Part shown: positions 28,412 through 37,750 of the stretch, one piece after another
Layout: each line of letters begins with the position of its first letter
Position numbering within the stretch: position 1 is the stretch's first letter
Assembly: GCA_016195805.1 (NCBI GenBank)
Contig: JACPYT010000010.1
Location: 1-64,000, forward strand
Reading direction: 5' to 3'
Origin: Hydrogenophilales bacterium
Lineage (GTDB): Bacteria > Pseudomonadota > Gammaproteobacteria > Burkholderiales > Thiobacillaceae
DNA: 64,000 nucleotides
The notes under the pieces: generated by a model
Told to the model about the DNA's origin: nothing
Database searches by the model: none
What the model saw: only the letters and a program-made list of their open reading frames with translations
Translations under genes and position numbers: made by a program

Positions 28412-29824
28412 ATGACGGCCTGCACGGCAAGAACATGCGCGCCCTCCGGGGCGCGTGTTGTTTTGGTGAGCCCGTACGAATTGGGCCGGCAGCCGTTCAA
28501 TCTGGCACAGCCGGCGGCGTGGTTTGCACGTGAGCATATCGCCGCCGCCTGCGTCGACCTGTCGCAGCAGAAACTCGACCCGGCCACCTTTGCGCACGCC
28601 GGATACGTGGCCATTTACCTGGGCATGCATACCGCCACGCGGATTGCCGCAGCGGCCCTGCCGAAAATCCGTACGCTCGCCCCCCGGGCACGCGTCGCCG
28701 CATTCGGCCTGTACGCCCCGGTCAATGCCGCGTGGCTGAAACGCCTAGGGGTGGAAGCGGTATTCGGCGGCGAATCCGAACCCGATCTGCTGGCCTGGGT
28801 ACAATCCGGCGTTGCCCCGGACAACACCGTGGTGCGGCGCGACAAGATCGAATTCCTGCTGCCCGATCGCCGCGGCCTGCCCGATCTGCAACGCTACGCC
28901 AAACTGATCCTAGCCGACGGCACGCAAACCATCACTGGCTTCGCCGAGGCGAGCCGCGGTTGCAAGCACCTGTGCCGCCACTGCCCGGTGGTGCCGGTGT
29001 ACGAGGGAAAATTCCGCATCGTGCCGGTGGAGACGGTGATCGCCGACATCGTGCAGCAGGTCGAAGTGGGTGCTGCGCACATCAGCTTTGGCGATCCCGA
29101 TTTTCTCAACGGTCCGGCGCATGCGCTGAAAGTGGCCGAGGCCCTGCACGCGCGATTCCCGGATCTGAGCTGGGATGCCACGATCAAGGTCGAACACCTG
29201 CTGAATCACGCCGACCTGCTGCCGCGCCTCAGGCAATGCGGCCTGCTGTTCGTCGTCACCGCAGTCGAGTCGGTCGACGACGCGATTCTGGACAAACTCG
29301 CCAAGGGTCACACCCGCGCGGATTTCGAGGCGGCACTGGCGCATTGCCGTGCACTCGGCATCGCGCTGGCCCCCACCTTCGTGCCGTTCACGCCGTGGAC
29401 CACGCTGGCCGGCTATCGCGAGCTGCTCGCCACCCTGCTGAGGCTGCATCTGGTCGAAGCCGTGCCGCCGGTGCAATTGGCGATCCGCCTGCTGGTGCCG
29501 CAGGGTTCGCACCTGCTGCAGCTGCCGGATTTTGCGGCGCGCGTCGGCGTCTTCGACGAGGCCATGCTGGGCTACCCGTGGCAGGCGGACGATGCGCGGG
29601 TCGATGCATTGCAACGCGACATCATGGCCTGGGTGATGGACGCTGAAAAAATCGCGCTGCCGCGCGCCGAGGTATTCGCCGGCATCTGGATGCGCACTCA
29701 CGCTGCGTTGGGCGAGACGGCGCCGGTGCTCGACCCCGCGCAATTCGGCGAGGCCATCCCGCATCATTCCGAGCCTTGGTATTGCTGCGCCGAACCGACC
29801 GAAACCCAGCTCGCCAGTTTCTAG
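28412..29824 (+). CDS. Radical SAM protein with C-terminal CCAEP motif
   Basis: A 470-residue protein with an N-terminal cobalamin-binding-like Rossmann region (about 15-125, no clear B12 histidine) and a radical SAM core with CxxxCxxC (CKHLCRHC, about 184-191). Near the C-terminus is WYCCAEPTE. The CCAEP tail marks a family that I recall being annotated as CUAEP/CCAEP-tail radical SAM (seleno)proteins, in which the first position can be selenocysteine; here it is cysteine. The reaction is unknown. It is two bases from the ATP-grasp gene. The start is uncertain: no strong ribosome-binding site precedes ATG 28412, and a downstream GTG is possible. Confidence 0.75.
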   Translation: MTACTARTCAPSGARVVLVSPYELGRQPFNLAQPAAWFAREHIAAACVDLSQQKLDPATFAHAGYVAIYLGMHTATRIAAAALPKIRTLAPRARVAAFGLYAPVNAAWLKRLGVEAVFGGESEPDLLAWVQSGVAPDNTVVRRDKIEFLLPDRRGLPDLQRYAKLILADGTQTITGFAEASRGCKHLCRHCPVVPVYEGKFRIVPVETVIADIVQQVEVGAAHISFGDPDFLNGPAHALKVAEALHARFPDLSWDATIKVEHLLNHADLLPRLRQCGLLFVVTAVESVDDAILDKLAKGHTRADFEAALAHCRALGIALAPTFVPFTPWTTLAGYRELLATLLRLHLVEAVPPVQLAIRLLVPQGSHLLQLPDFAARVGVFDEAMLGYPWQADDARVDALQRDIMAWVMDAEKIALPRAEVFAGIWMRTHAALGETAPVLDPAQFGEAIPHHSEPWYCCAEPTETQLASF

Positions 29825-29826
29825 CC

Positions 29827-31053
29827 ATGCCACGCCTCCTGCTGTTGCTTCCCGCCGCGGGTTATGCCAACCAGGACTTCGTCGCCGCCGCCGCGCGGCT
29901 GAACATCGAACTCGTCGCCTGCGCCGACTATTGTCACCGGCTCGCGCCAGGCTGGGGTCTGCCGCCGCTGATGAGTGTGCCGTTCGACCGGCCCGAGAGC
30001 GCCCTGCCCCAAGTCCTGCGTGCGCTGACGCAGCCGGTGGACGGTGTGCTGGCTGCGGATGACCATGGCCTCGCGCTGGCGGCACAGCTACGCATGGCGC
30101 TGAAGCTGCCGGGCAATTCACCCGAGGCGGTGGCGACGCTGACCGACAAACTGCGTTTTCGCCGGTTGCAGCAGGCGATCAGCTTGCCGCACCCCATGTT
30201 TGTGAGCATCCTGGGCGACGACGCGAATGCCGCCGCGTCCTTGGGCTTCCCGCTGGTGGTGAAGGCGCGCCGGTTGAATGCCAGTCGCGGTGTAATCCGC
30301 GCGGACGATGAGGCACAACTTGCACGCGCGTTGAAGCGAGCTCGGCTTATCCAGGCGCGCATCCAGCGCGATGCCGGCGAACTCGGTCTGCTGGTCGAGC
30401 AGTTCATCCCCGGCTTCGAGGTTGCGCTCGATGGGGTGTTGGTCAATGGCGACCTGCAGGGGCTCGCCCTGTTCGACAAGCCCGATCCACTCGACGGGCC
30501 GTTTTTCGAGGAAACGATTTTCGTCACCCCGTCGCGCCTGCCTGCCGCGACGCAGCACGAGCTGGCCGACGCGGTCACCCGGGCCTGCGTGGCGGCCGGA
30601 CTGACGGAGGGCATGATTCACGCGGAGGCACGCGTCAACGACGCCGGGGTATGGCTGCTCGAAATTGCGCCGCGTGGCATCGGGGGACTGTGCGGGCGGG
30701 TACTGGATGCAACGCTGGGCATGACGTCGGCAGAAATTGTGCTGCGCCACGCGGTCGGCCTGCCGTTGCCGGCACAGGCACAGGCCGTTGCCGCAGGCGT
30801 GATGATGGTCCCCATTTCGTTCAGCGGCATTCTGCAGGGGGTCGATGGCATCGACGCGGCGCGCAGCGTGCCGCATATCACGGGCATCGAAATCACGGCC
30901 CGCGCCGGCCAGCTGGTGGCGCCGCCCCCTGAGGGCGCGGGCTATCTGGGCTTTATCTTCAGCCGTGCCGCGACTCCGCAGGAAGCGGAGCATGCTTTGC
31001 GAACAGCCCACGCTGCGCTGGCGGTTCGCATCCAGCCGCTGGTTGAACCATGA
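29827..31053 (+). CDS. ATP-grasp ligase-like protein
   Basis: A 408-residue ATP-grasp enzyme, the family that joins a carboxylate to an amine or thiol through an acyl phosphate. It has a preATP-grasp Rossmann part (LLLLLPAAGYANQDFVAAAARL), the ATP-binding lysine segment FPLVVKARRLNASRGV, VEQFIPGFEVALDGVL, and a metal-binding end with MIHAEARV and LLEIAPRGIGGL. It resembles the carnosine-synthase/amino-acid-ligase branch. The substrate is unknown. It is flanked tightly by the radical SAM gene and a kinase-like gene (4-bp overlap), suggesting one pathway. Confidence 0.78.
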   Translation: MPRLLLLLPAAGYANQDFVAAAARLNIELVACADYCHRLAPGWGLPPLMSVPFDRPESALPQVLRALTQPVDGVLAADDHGLALAAQLRMALKLPGNSPEAVATLTDKLRFRRLQQAISLPHPMFVSILGDDANAAASLGFPLVVKARRLNASRGVIRADDEAQLARALKRARLIQARIQRDAGELGLLVEQFIPGFEVALDGVLVNGDLQGLALFDKPDPLDGPFFEETIFVTPSRLPAATQHELADAVTRACVAAGLTEGMIHAEARVNDAGVWLLEIAPRGIGGLCGRVLDATLGMTSAEIVLRHAVGLPLPAQAQAVAAGVMMVPISFSGILQGVDGIDAARSVPHITGIEITARAGQLVAPPPEGAGYLGFIFSRAATPQEAEHALRTAHAALAVRIQPLVEP

Positions 31054-31931
31054 ATGTTTTTCGTACCGAGCTAGCCGTCGCGATCGGTCGTGCCACGGGT
31101 ACACCGTTCGCAGTGCGCCGCACCCATGCCGCTCATGGCGGCGACATCAGTGAAGCGTTCACGCTCGGCGACGGCACGCGCACGTTTTTCGTCAAAACCC
31201 AACCGGCGCCAAGGCTGGCCATGTTCGAATCGGAAGCCGCCGGATTGGCGGAGCTGGAGGCGGCCCGTGCGGTGCGGGTGCCGCAGGTGGTGTGTCATGG
31301 CCTCGCCGCAGGCCGGGCGTATCTGGTGCTCGAGTACCTTCCCATCGAACCGCACGGCGACGCCGCGCGACTGGGGCATCAACTGGCGCAGCAACACCGC
31401 GTCAGCGCCGCGCGATTCGGCTGGTCGCGCGACAACTGGATCGGTGCCACGCCGCAACCGAACGCCTGGCACGATGACTGGGTCGACTTCTGGCGCACGC
31501 AGCGGCTCGGATTCCAGCTGGGGCTGGCAGCCGGAAATGGTTACGGCGGCACACTGCAGCAGGATGGTGAAATCCTGCTCGCCCACCTCGAGGCTTTTTT
31601 TGACGGGTACACGCCGGTTTCCTCGCTCCTGCACGGCGATCTGTGGGGCGGCAATCATGGATTTCTGGCCGCTGGGACGCCGGTTCTGTTCGACCCGGCG
31701 GTATATTTCGGTGACCGCGAATGCGACCTGGCGATGGGTGAACTGTTCGGTGGATTTGCGCCGGATTTTTTCGCGGCCTATCGCGAGGTGTGGCCGCTCG
31801 ACGCCGGCTATGCAGTGCGCAAAACGCTCTACAATCTTTACCACATCCTCAATCACGCCAATCTGTTCGGCGGTGGCTACGCTGCCCAGGCTGTGCGCAT
31901 GGCCGCACAGTTGCGGGCACAGATTCGATAG
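31050..31931 (+). CDS. Fructosamine-kinase-family protein
   Basis: A 293-residue kinase of the fructosamine-kinase/aminoglycoside-phosphotransferase fold. Visible marks are the nucleotide-binding Lys (FFVKTQP), hinge (YLVLEYLP), catalytic loop HGDLWGGNHG and metal-binding DPAVYFGDRECDLAM. All catalytic residues are present. Family members phosphorylate ketoamines (deglycation) or ribulosamines. The ATGA overlap with the ATP-grasp gene implies coupled translation. Whether it acts on a product of the two preceding enzymes is inference. Confidence 0.82.
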   Translation: MNVFRTELAVAIGRATGTPFAVRRTHAAHGGDISEAFTLGDGTRTFFVKTQPAPRLAMFESEAAGLAELEAARAVRVPQVVCHGLAAGRAYLVLEYLPIEPHGDAARLGHQLAQQHRVSAARFGWSRDNWIGATPQPNAWHDDWVDFWRTQRLGFQLGLAAGNGYGGTLQQDGEILLAHLEAFFDGYTPVSSLLHGDLWGGNHGFLAAGTPVLFDPAVYFGDRECDLAMGELFGGFAPDFFAAYREVWPLDAGYAVRKTLYNLYHILNHANLFGGGYAAQAVRMAAQLRAQIR

Positions 31932-31937
31932 GCTTTC

Positions 31938-32417
31938 ATGATCCAGCGTCTGTTCGCTTTATTACTCGTATTCAGTCTTGCCGCCTGTTCCGGCTTGCCG
32001 TTCAATGCCGTCGCACCCAAGGTGAGCGTGGCCGACGTTACGATCAAAAGCCTCGGTCTTTTCGAACAGCGTTTCGATGTGGGGCTGCGGGTGAGCAACC
32101 CGAACGATTTCGACCTGACGATCGAGGCGCTGGAATTCGATCTGGAGGTGAATGGGCACCCGTTTGCCACCGGCCTTTCGCAGGCCTCGACCCGGATCCT
32201 GGCGGCATCCAGTACGCTGCTGCGGATCGACGCCATCACGCAGTCGAAGGACCTGATCCGGCAGATCGAGGCGTTGTCGGGGGAATCGTTGAAGGCGGGC
32301 GTGCCTTATCGCATCCACGGGCGTCTCAAGACCGACCGCTCGCCCAACTGGGTGCCGTTCGACCACACGGGCGTGTATAGCCGTGACGAGAAAAAACCGG
32401 CGGGGCGTGCGGTCTGA
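31938..32417 (+). CDS. LEA type 2-like lipoprotein
   Basis: A 159-residue lipoprotein: signal LFALLLVFSLAAC, then a WHy/LEA_2 domain (about 30-140). The domain pattern is VTIKSLGLFEQRFDVGLRVSNPNDFDLTIEALEFDLEVNG, given here as scattered identities: alternating strands with NPN at about 54-56. Bacterial LEA2 proteins are envelope proteins of unclear function, possibly protecting against desiccation or stress. It lies 6 bp after the kinase gene. Confidence 0.75.
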   Translation: MIQRLFALLLVFSLAACSGLPFNAVAPKVSVADVTIKSLGLFEQRFDVGLRVSNPNDFDLTIEALEFDLEVNGHPFATGLSQASTRILAASSTLLRIDAITQSKDLIRQIEALSGESLKAGVPYRIHGRLKTDRSPNWVPFDHTGVYSRDEKKPAGRAV

Positions 32418-32449
32418 CCGGAGAGCCCGGGGCATTTCCCCGGATTTGA

Positions 32450-33259
32450 TCAGCCTGCCAGAGACCGCAGCGTGGGTACGGCGAGCCCGAATGCGTCGGC
32501 GTGCTGCAGTGCGCGCGCCAGCCGCGCCGGGGCCGAGCGCCCGGTGCAGCCGTGCTCGGGGTCGCCGTCGAAGGCCTCCAGCATGCCGGCAATCAGCGCA
32601 TCGCGATCGAATCGTGTGCCCGTGAGCGCATCCTGGATATCCATCACCTCGTTCGCCACCTGGCGTGCGAAGGCTTCGTGCTGCGCCCACAGTTGCGACA
32701 CCGTGCTTGTGCCCTTCAGGGTGCTTGTGCCCTTCAGGGTGCTTGTGCCCTTCAGGGTGCCGCCGGTCTTCAACCCGGCGATGTTGGTGGTGAGAATGTA
32801 GACGTTCTTGCGCACCAGTTCGAACAGCAATTCGTTGCCCAGGGCCACTTCGCGGCACGGCAGGTCGATGGCCGTGAGGGCGCGGCACAGCAGGCCGGCA
32901 CCCGGGCCGGCCGCAGGTGACGCGATCAGGGGCTTGGCGTCGATGCCCTTCTTCTTTTCGAACCACACCGAGATGACCGTGGGGTTGACGTAGCCGTGCG
33001 CTTGCCAGTCGCGCGGCAGCAACTCGTTCTGGATCAGGGCGACGTGCGGCTTCCAGCCTTCGGGCAGCGACGCCAGCACGCTGTGCAGATCATTCTCGGC
33101 GACTGCCACCAGCACCAGCTCCGGCCCGGAATGGACTTGTGCCAGCGCCGCCATGTCGTCGCCGCGGTTGACCGGAACGACGGTACGGCCCACGCGCAGC
33201 AGGCCGCCGGCGAACACGCGGCCGAGTTGTCCCAGGCCGATGACGACGACTTCGTTCAT
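32450..33259 (-). CDS. NAD(P)-binding dehydrogenase-like protein (ketopantoate-reductase fold)
   Basis: About 269 residues. An N-terminal Rossmann motif (VVVIGLGQLGRVFAGGLL) is followed by an all-helical half similar to 6-phosphogluconate/ketopantoate reductases. No substrate-defining motif was recognised. An unusual insert GTLKGTSTLKGTSTLKGTST (about residue 165-185) is encoded by three perfect copies of an 18-bp unit, so this protein probably differs from its orthologues by a small expansion. The start at the second ATG (33259) has AAGGA at better spacing than the ATG at 33265. It is 12 bp downstream of the ABC-F gene and probably in its operon. Confidence 0.65.
   Translation of the reverse strand: MNEVVVIGLGQLGRVFAGGLLRVGRTVVPVNRGDDMAALAQVHSGPELVLVAVAENDLHSVLASLPEGWKPHVALIQNELLPRDWQAHGYVNPTVISVWFEKKKGIDAKPLIASPAAGPGAGLLCRALTAIDLPCREVALGNELLFELVRKNVYILTTNIAGLKTGGTLKGTSTLKGTSTLKGTSTVSQLWAQHEAFARQVANEVMDIQDALTGTRFDRDALIAGMLEAFDGDPEHGCTGRSAPARLARALQHADAFGLAVPTLRSLAG
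32703..32756. repeat. Three perfect tandem copies of an 18-bp unit inside a gene
   Basis: The unit GTGCTTGTGCCCTTCAGG occurs three times without a mismatch, with a 4-base start of a fourth copy. On the coding (minus) strand each copy adds six residues (LKGTST-type) in frame. Perfect identity implies recent slippage or continued instability. Confidence 0.9.
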
Positions 33260-33271
33260 TGCCATGAATCC

Positions 33272-34864
33272 TTATTCCAGGCCCTTGGAATGCAGGTACT
33301 CGTCGTAGCCGCCCATGTAGAACTCGACGCCTTCCGGGGTGATTTCCAGGATGCGCGTGGCCAAACTGCTGACGAACTGGCGGTCGTGCGAGACGAAGAT
33401 CAGCGTGCCCTTGAACAGGTCGAGCGCAAGGTTGAGCGACTCGATCGATTCCATGTCCATGTGGTTGGTCGGCTCGTCCATCACCAGCACGTTGTGGCGG
33501 CCGAGCATCAGCTTGCCGTAGAGCATGCGGCCCTTTTCGCCGCCCGACAGCACGCGCACCGACTTCTTGACGTCGTCGCCGGAGAACAGGAGCCGCCCGA
33601 GGATGCCGCGCAGCACCTGCTCGTCGTCGCCCGGTTGGGTCCACTGGTGCATCCAGTCGGTGAGATTCAAATCCATGTCGAAGTCGGCGACGTGGTCCTG
33701 CGAGAAGTAGCCGACGTTGGCGTTCTCGCTCCAGCGCACCTCGCCGAATTGCGGCGCGAGTTCGCCCAGCAACAGCTTCATCAGCGTTGACTTGCCGACG
33801 CCGTTGCCGCCGATGACGGCCATTTTCTCGCCGGCTTCGAGCGAGAAACCGAGGCTGGAGAACAGTGGCGACCCGTCGTAGCCGAACTTCAGATTCTCGA
33901 CCTCGAGCGCGCGGCGATGCAATGCCTTCTCCGGCTCGAAGCGGATGTAGGGGTTCTGCCGCGAGCTGGGCTTGAAGTCCTCGATCTTGATCTTGTCGAT
34001 CATCTTCATGCGGCTGGTGGCCTGGCGCGCCTTCGACTTGTTGGCCGAGAAGCGGCGCACGAATTCCTGCAGCTCGGCGACCTTATCCTTGGCCTTGGCG
34101 TTGGCGGAGGCCTGGCGTTCCTTGGCCTGCGTCGAGGCCAGCATGTAGTCGTCGTAGTTGCCCGGGTAGACCTTGATGGTGCCGAAATCGAGGTCGGCCA
34201 TGTGGGTACAGACCTGGTTCAGGAAGTGGCGGTCGTGCGAGATGACGATGATGGTGGCGTTGCTCTCGTTGAGCACGTTTTCCAGCCAGCGGATGGTGTT
34301 GATGTCGAGGTTGTTGGTCGGTTCGTCGAGCAGCAGGATGTCGGGGTTGGAGAACAGCGCCTGCGTCAACAGCACGCGCAGCTTGAAGCCCGGTGCGATC
34401 TGGCCCATGGTGCCGGTGTGCTGCTCGGTGGGGATGCCGACGCCAAGCAATAATTCACCGGCCCGAGCCTCGGCATCGTAGCCGCCCATTTCGCCGAACC
34501 GGGCTTCCAGCTCGGCGGCGTGCAGGTAGTCCTCCTCGCTCGCCTCTGGGTTCATGTAGATGGCGTCCTTTTCCTGCATCACCCGCCACATCTCGGCGTG
34601 GCCCTGCAGCACGACGTCGAGAACGCGCTGGTCCTCGTAGCCGAACTGGTCCTGGCGTAGCCAGGCCATGCGCTCGCCGGGGTCGAGCGAGACGTTGCCG
34701 GCAGTCGGCTCCAGTTCGCCGGCAAGGATCTTCATGAAGGTCGATTTGCCGCAGCCGTTGGCGCCGATCAGGCCATAACGGTTGCCGTCGCCGAACTTGA
34801 CGTTGACGTTCTCGAACAGCGGCTTGGAGGCGAATTGCAGGGTAATGCTGGAAGCGGTGAGCAC
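33272..34864 (-). CDS. ybiT: ABC-F family ATPase YbiT
   Basis: A 530-residue cytosolic ABC-F protein with two nucleotide-binding domains and no membrane domain, the same length and alignment as E. coli YbiT. Both Walker A motifs ([18 protein letters not shown]), both signature regions (LSGGEKGRM in the second), both Walker B ([22 protein letters not shown]) and the linker between domains are present. ABC-F proteins act on ribosomes. The GTG start at 34864 aligns with the E. coli start and follows AGGA; an upstream in-frame start adds 15 residues. Confidence 0.92.
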   Translation of the reverse strand: MLTASSITLQFASKPLFENVNVKFGDGNRYGLIGANGCGKSTFMKILAGELEPTAGNVSLDPGERMAWLRQDQFGYEDQRVLDVVLQGHAEMWRVMQEKDAIYMNPEASEEDYLHAAELEARFGEMGGYDAEARAGELLLGVGIPTEQHTGTMGQIAPGFKLRVLLTQALFSNPDILLLDEPTNNLDINTIRWLENVLNESNATIIVISHDRHFLNQVCTHMADLDFGTIKVYPGNYDDYMLASTQAKERQASANAKAKDKVAELQEFVRRFSANKSKARQATSRMKMIDKIKIEDFKPSSRQNPYIRFEPEKALHRRALEVENLKFGYDGSPLFSSLGFSLEAGEKMAVIGGNGVGKSTLMKLLLGELAPQFGEVRWSENANVGYFSQDHVADFDMDLNLTDWMHQWTQPGDDEQVLRGILGRLLFSGDDVKKSVRVLSGGEKGRMLYGKLMLGRHNVLVMDEPTNHMDMESIESLNLALDLFKGTLIFVSHDRQFVSSLATRILEITPEGVEFYMGGYDEYLHSKGLE

Positions 34865-34910
34865 GGCGGGATCCTGGGATGCAACGGGGAAAACGCCGCA
34901 TTTTAACATC

Positions 34911-34965
34911 CCGCCCCCGGCGGCCGGGGCGGGCCGGCCTTCCCGGCCGAATCCGGGATCCCGGG
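34911..34965 (-). terminator. GC-rich palindromic spacer, possible terminator of the GGDEF-EAL gene
   Basis: It contains CCGCCCCCGG/CCGGGGCGG and CCGGGATCCCGG self-complementary segments directly after the stop of the GGDEF-EAL gene, without a clear U-run. It probably ends or attenuates that transcript ahead of ybiT. Confidence 0.35.
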
Positions 34966-34966
34966 G

Positions 34967-37750
34967 CTAGACGGTGGCGGCGCAGTGCAATGCCGGATGG
35001 TCGGCAACCGGCCGGTCCAGGAAATACCCCTGTACCAGATCGACGCCGAACTGGCGCAGCAGCGCGAGCGTCGGGCCGTCCTCGACGTATTCCGCCACGA
35101 CGGATTTTCCGAGGCCGAGCGCGACGCTGACCATGGCCTGGACGAACACCTGGTTGTCGGGGTCGCTGGGCAGGTCACGGATGAAAATGCCGTCGATCTT
35201 GATGGTGTCGACATGCAGGTGCTTGAGATAGGCGAAGGAGGCAAAGCCGACGCCGAAATCGTCGAGGCAGACGCCGCAGCCGAGCTGGCGCAGTGCCTCG
35301 ATCATGCGCTGCGCGTCGTGCAGGTCGGAAACGGCTGCGGTTTCGGTGATTTCGACGATCAGACGGTTGGGATTGACGCCGGCCCGGCGCAACTCGTCGC
35401 CGATGTATTGCGGCAGGCCGGGTTCGGACAGCGAGCGTCCCGAGAGGTTGAGTGCGATCGACGGAATGGCCGGATTTTCGGCCAGCCGGCGCAGCGTCTC
35501 GTGGATTACCCAGCGGTCGATATCGAGGATGCGGCCACTTTTTTCGGCCAGCTGGATGAAGTGGGCCGGCATGATGAGCTGGTCGGGCTTGCGTTCGTCG
35601 GTCATGCGGATGAGCGCTTCCAGATGCGATAGCGTGCTGTCCTCCGCCCGGTATACGCCCTGGAAATGCAGCTGGAACAGACCCTTGTCGAGTGCGTTGC
35701 TGATGCGTTCGCCCCACGACAGGCGGCTCCTCATTTCGCTGTCGGCATCGGTGTCCGCGCGATAGACACGCCAAGTGTTCTTGCCCGCATCCTTGGCCTG
35801 ATACATCGCAATGTCGGCACGCGCGACCAGATCGTCGGCATCGGCGGCATGTGCGGGATAGTAGGCGATGCCGAGGCTGGTGGTGAGCCGCAGATTCTGC
35901 CCCTCGAAGCGGAAAGGGATCTGCGCGATCGCGCGCACCACGCGGTCGGCCAGCACTTCGGCTTCGTTGCCCTGGACCGCAGGCAGCAGGATGGCGAACT
36001 CGTCGCCGCCCAGCCGCGCCAGCACTTCGTTGCGCCGAACCAGCGTGCCGATTTCGCTGGCTACCCGGATCAGCAGCGCGTCGCCGGCACGGTGGCCGTA
36101 GCTGTCGTTGATGGTCTTGAATTCGTCGAGGTCGAAAAACATGACCGCGCACTGCATCTGATGGCGGTCGCAATCCAGCATGGTGCGCGCCAGCTCCTGC
36201 TGGAAGCGGTGGCGGTTGTAGAGGCCGGTCAGCGCGTCGCGTTCGGCCAGGTAGACCAGCTGTTCGGCGGTCTGGCGCTCGCGGGTGATGTCCTCGTAAA
36301 TCCACAGATGGCCGATGAATCGGCCTTCGCGGTCGCGCACCGGGTAATCGAGTTCGGTGATGACGCGGCCATCGGCCATCTGGATTTCATAACTGTCGGA
36401 CAGCTCGCGCGTTTCCAGCACCGACAGCAAATGCTTGGAGAAATGATCGGGGCGTGACAGCGTCGACGTCGACTTGGCCAGTACGTCGTGCACCGGCAGG
36501 CCGATCAGGCTGGTCTCCTCGTCGATCATCCACATGCGGGTGAAGGTGGGATTGTGGTAGATCACCCGGCCGTCGGCGGCAACGAACAGAATGCCCAAAT
36601 TCATCGCCGACAGCAGCGATACCAGACGGGCACGCTCCTGCTCGGTCTCTTCCAGGTAGCGGCTTTGCAGGCTTTCTGCCGCGCGCAGTTCGTTGATGGC
36701 CTGGCGCAGGTTGGCCTCGGTCGCCTTGAGGTCGTCGATGCTGTGGATGCTGGCGCGGATGCCCTGGTACACGCCGCTGTAATCGTGGATCGGCTGCCAG
36801 TTCACCACCGCCCAGAAATGGCCGCCGTCCTTGCGGCAGATCCTCAGTGTGTAACCTTGGCCGGAGGTGCCGCGCAAGGCTTGACGCAGCTGGAACTCGG
36901 CTGCCGTGCGGTCCTCCGGGTGAATGATGTCGGCCGGGAAATCCATCTGCCCCATGCATTCGCCGACGCTGTAGCCGAGCATGCGCTCGACCGAGGGGTT
37001 GACCCACAGCAGCTTGCCGTCAGGTGACAGCCAGAACTCGAGATCGTGGGTGTAATCGGCAATGGCGTGAAAACGCGCTTCGTTTTCGCGTGCGCGATCG
37101 ATATTGAAGCGCACCGATTCGGCCATGCGGTTGAACGTGTCGACCAACTGGCCGATTTCGTCTTCGCCGGCGCCGGTCAGCTTGACGTCCAGATCCCCCT
37201 GCGCCATGCGCTTGCTGGCGCGGGTGAGTGCATCGAAGCGGCGAATCACACCGCCAGTCGCCAAGGCCAGCAGAATGCCGGTCAGCAGCAAGGCGGCCGC
37301 GGCAATGAACAGGCTTTGCTGAAGATAGCGGCTGCGGGCTCGCTGGATGAAATCGCCCGACAGTACCAGGGCGATTTCGCCATAACGCTGGCCGGAGAAT
37401 TCGACCGGCTGGACCAGGCGGAAGTCGGCCTTGGTGCCGCCAGTTCCGGCCTGGTGCACGATGCGCTGGCTGCTGTCGCGCACCTCGATCATTTTCAGGC
37501 CGCCTTCGCGTTGCAGGGTTTCGACGATGTCGCGTACGCTGGCGTCGTCCTGCTGCGAGAGCGGGGACAGCAGGGCAGCGGCCAGGGTTTTCCCCATGTC
37601 CCGTGCACGATTCTCGGCCTGCTGCTGCAATTCCTCACCGGTGAGGCGAACGCCGTTGACGATCAGGAAGGCCAGCATCAGCGCTTCCACGCCGAGCGCG
37701 GCGAGGGTGAGCTTGTAGCGCAAGGAGAGGCGCCCGAGCCAGGCCCTCAT
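34967..37750 (-). CDS. HAMP-PAS-PAS-GGDEF-EAL cyclic-di-GMP enzyme
   Basis: A 927-residue inner-membrane protein. Two membrane helices (about 14-34, 150-172) bracket a periplasmic sensor, then HAMP (about 173-225), PAS (about 240-360), a second PAS (about 395-515), GGDEF (about 525-690) and EAL (about 700-920). The cyclase site GGDEF is intact. The phosphodiesterase site also looks intact: EALIR, the Asn in ALNLSGRSL, the Glu in IVEITET, DDFGVGFASF, the Lys in IKIDGIF, and the Gln in LVQGYFL. Both activities are therefore possible. ATG 37750 overlaps the stop of the PhnD-like gene (ATGA), tying this enzyme to that periplasmic binding protein. Confidence 0.92.
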   Translation of the reverse strand: MRAWLGRLSLRYKLTLAALGVEALMLAFLIVNGVRLTGEELQQQAENRARDMGKTLAAALLSPLSQQDDASVRDIVETLQREGGLKMIEVRDSSQRIVHQAGTGGTKADFRLVQPVEFSGQRYGEIALVLSGDFIQRARSRYLQQSLFIAAAALLLTGILLALATGGVIRRFDALTRASKRMAQGDLDVKLTGAGEDEIGQLVDTFNRMAESVRFNIDRARENEARFHAIADYTHDLEFWLSPDGKLLWVNPSVERMLGYSVGECMGQMDFPADIIHPEDRTAAEFQLRQALRGTSGQGYTLRICRKDGGHFWAVVNWQPIHDYSGVYQGIRASIHSIDDLKATEANLRQAINELRAAESLQSRYLEETEQERARLVSLLSAMNLGILFVAADGRVIYHNPTFTRMWMIDEETSLIGLPVHDVLAKSTSTLSRPDHFSKHLLSVLETRELSDSYEIQMADGRVITELDYPVRDREGRFIGHLWIYEDITRERQTAEQLVYLAERDALTGLYNRHRFQQELARTMLDCDRHQMQCAVMFFDLDEFKTINDSYGHRAGDALLIRVASEIGTLVRRNEVLARLGGDEFAILLPAVQGNEAEVLADRVVRAIAQIPFRFEGQNLRLTTSLGIAYYPAHAADADDLVARADIAMYQAKDAGKNTWRVYRADTDADSEMRSRLSWGERISNALDKGLFQLHFQGVYRAEDSTLSHLEALIRMTDERKPDQLIMPAHFIQLAEKSGRILDIDRWVIHETLRRLAENPAIPSIALNLSGRSLSEPGLPQYIGDELRRAGVNPNRLIVEITETAAVSDLHDAQRMIEALRQLGCGVCLDDFGVGFASFAYLKHLHVDTIKIDGIFIRDLPSDPDNQVFVQAMVSVALGLGKSVVAEYVEDGPTLALLRQFGVDLVQGYFLDRPVADHPALHCAATV

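Noticed and set aside
32703-32756. Short tandem repeat considered as a CRISPR or a protein-binding iteron
   Set aside because: Three head-to-tail copies without spacers, inside a coding frame and in multiples of three; better explained as in-gene slippage.
35000-37750. Possibility that the GGDEF-EAL protein is catalytically dead
   Set aside because: GGDEF, EAL and the other visible metal and substrate residues are all intact.
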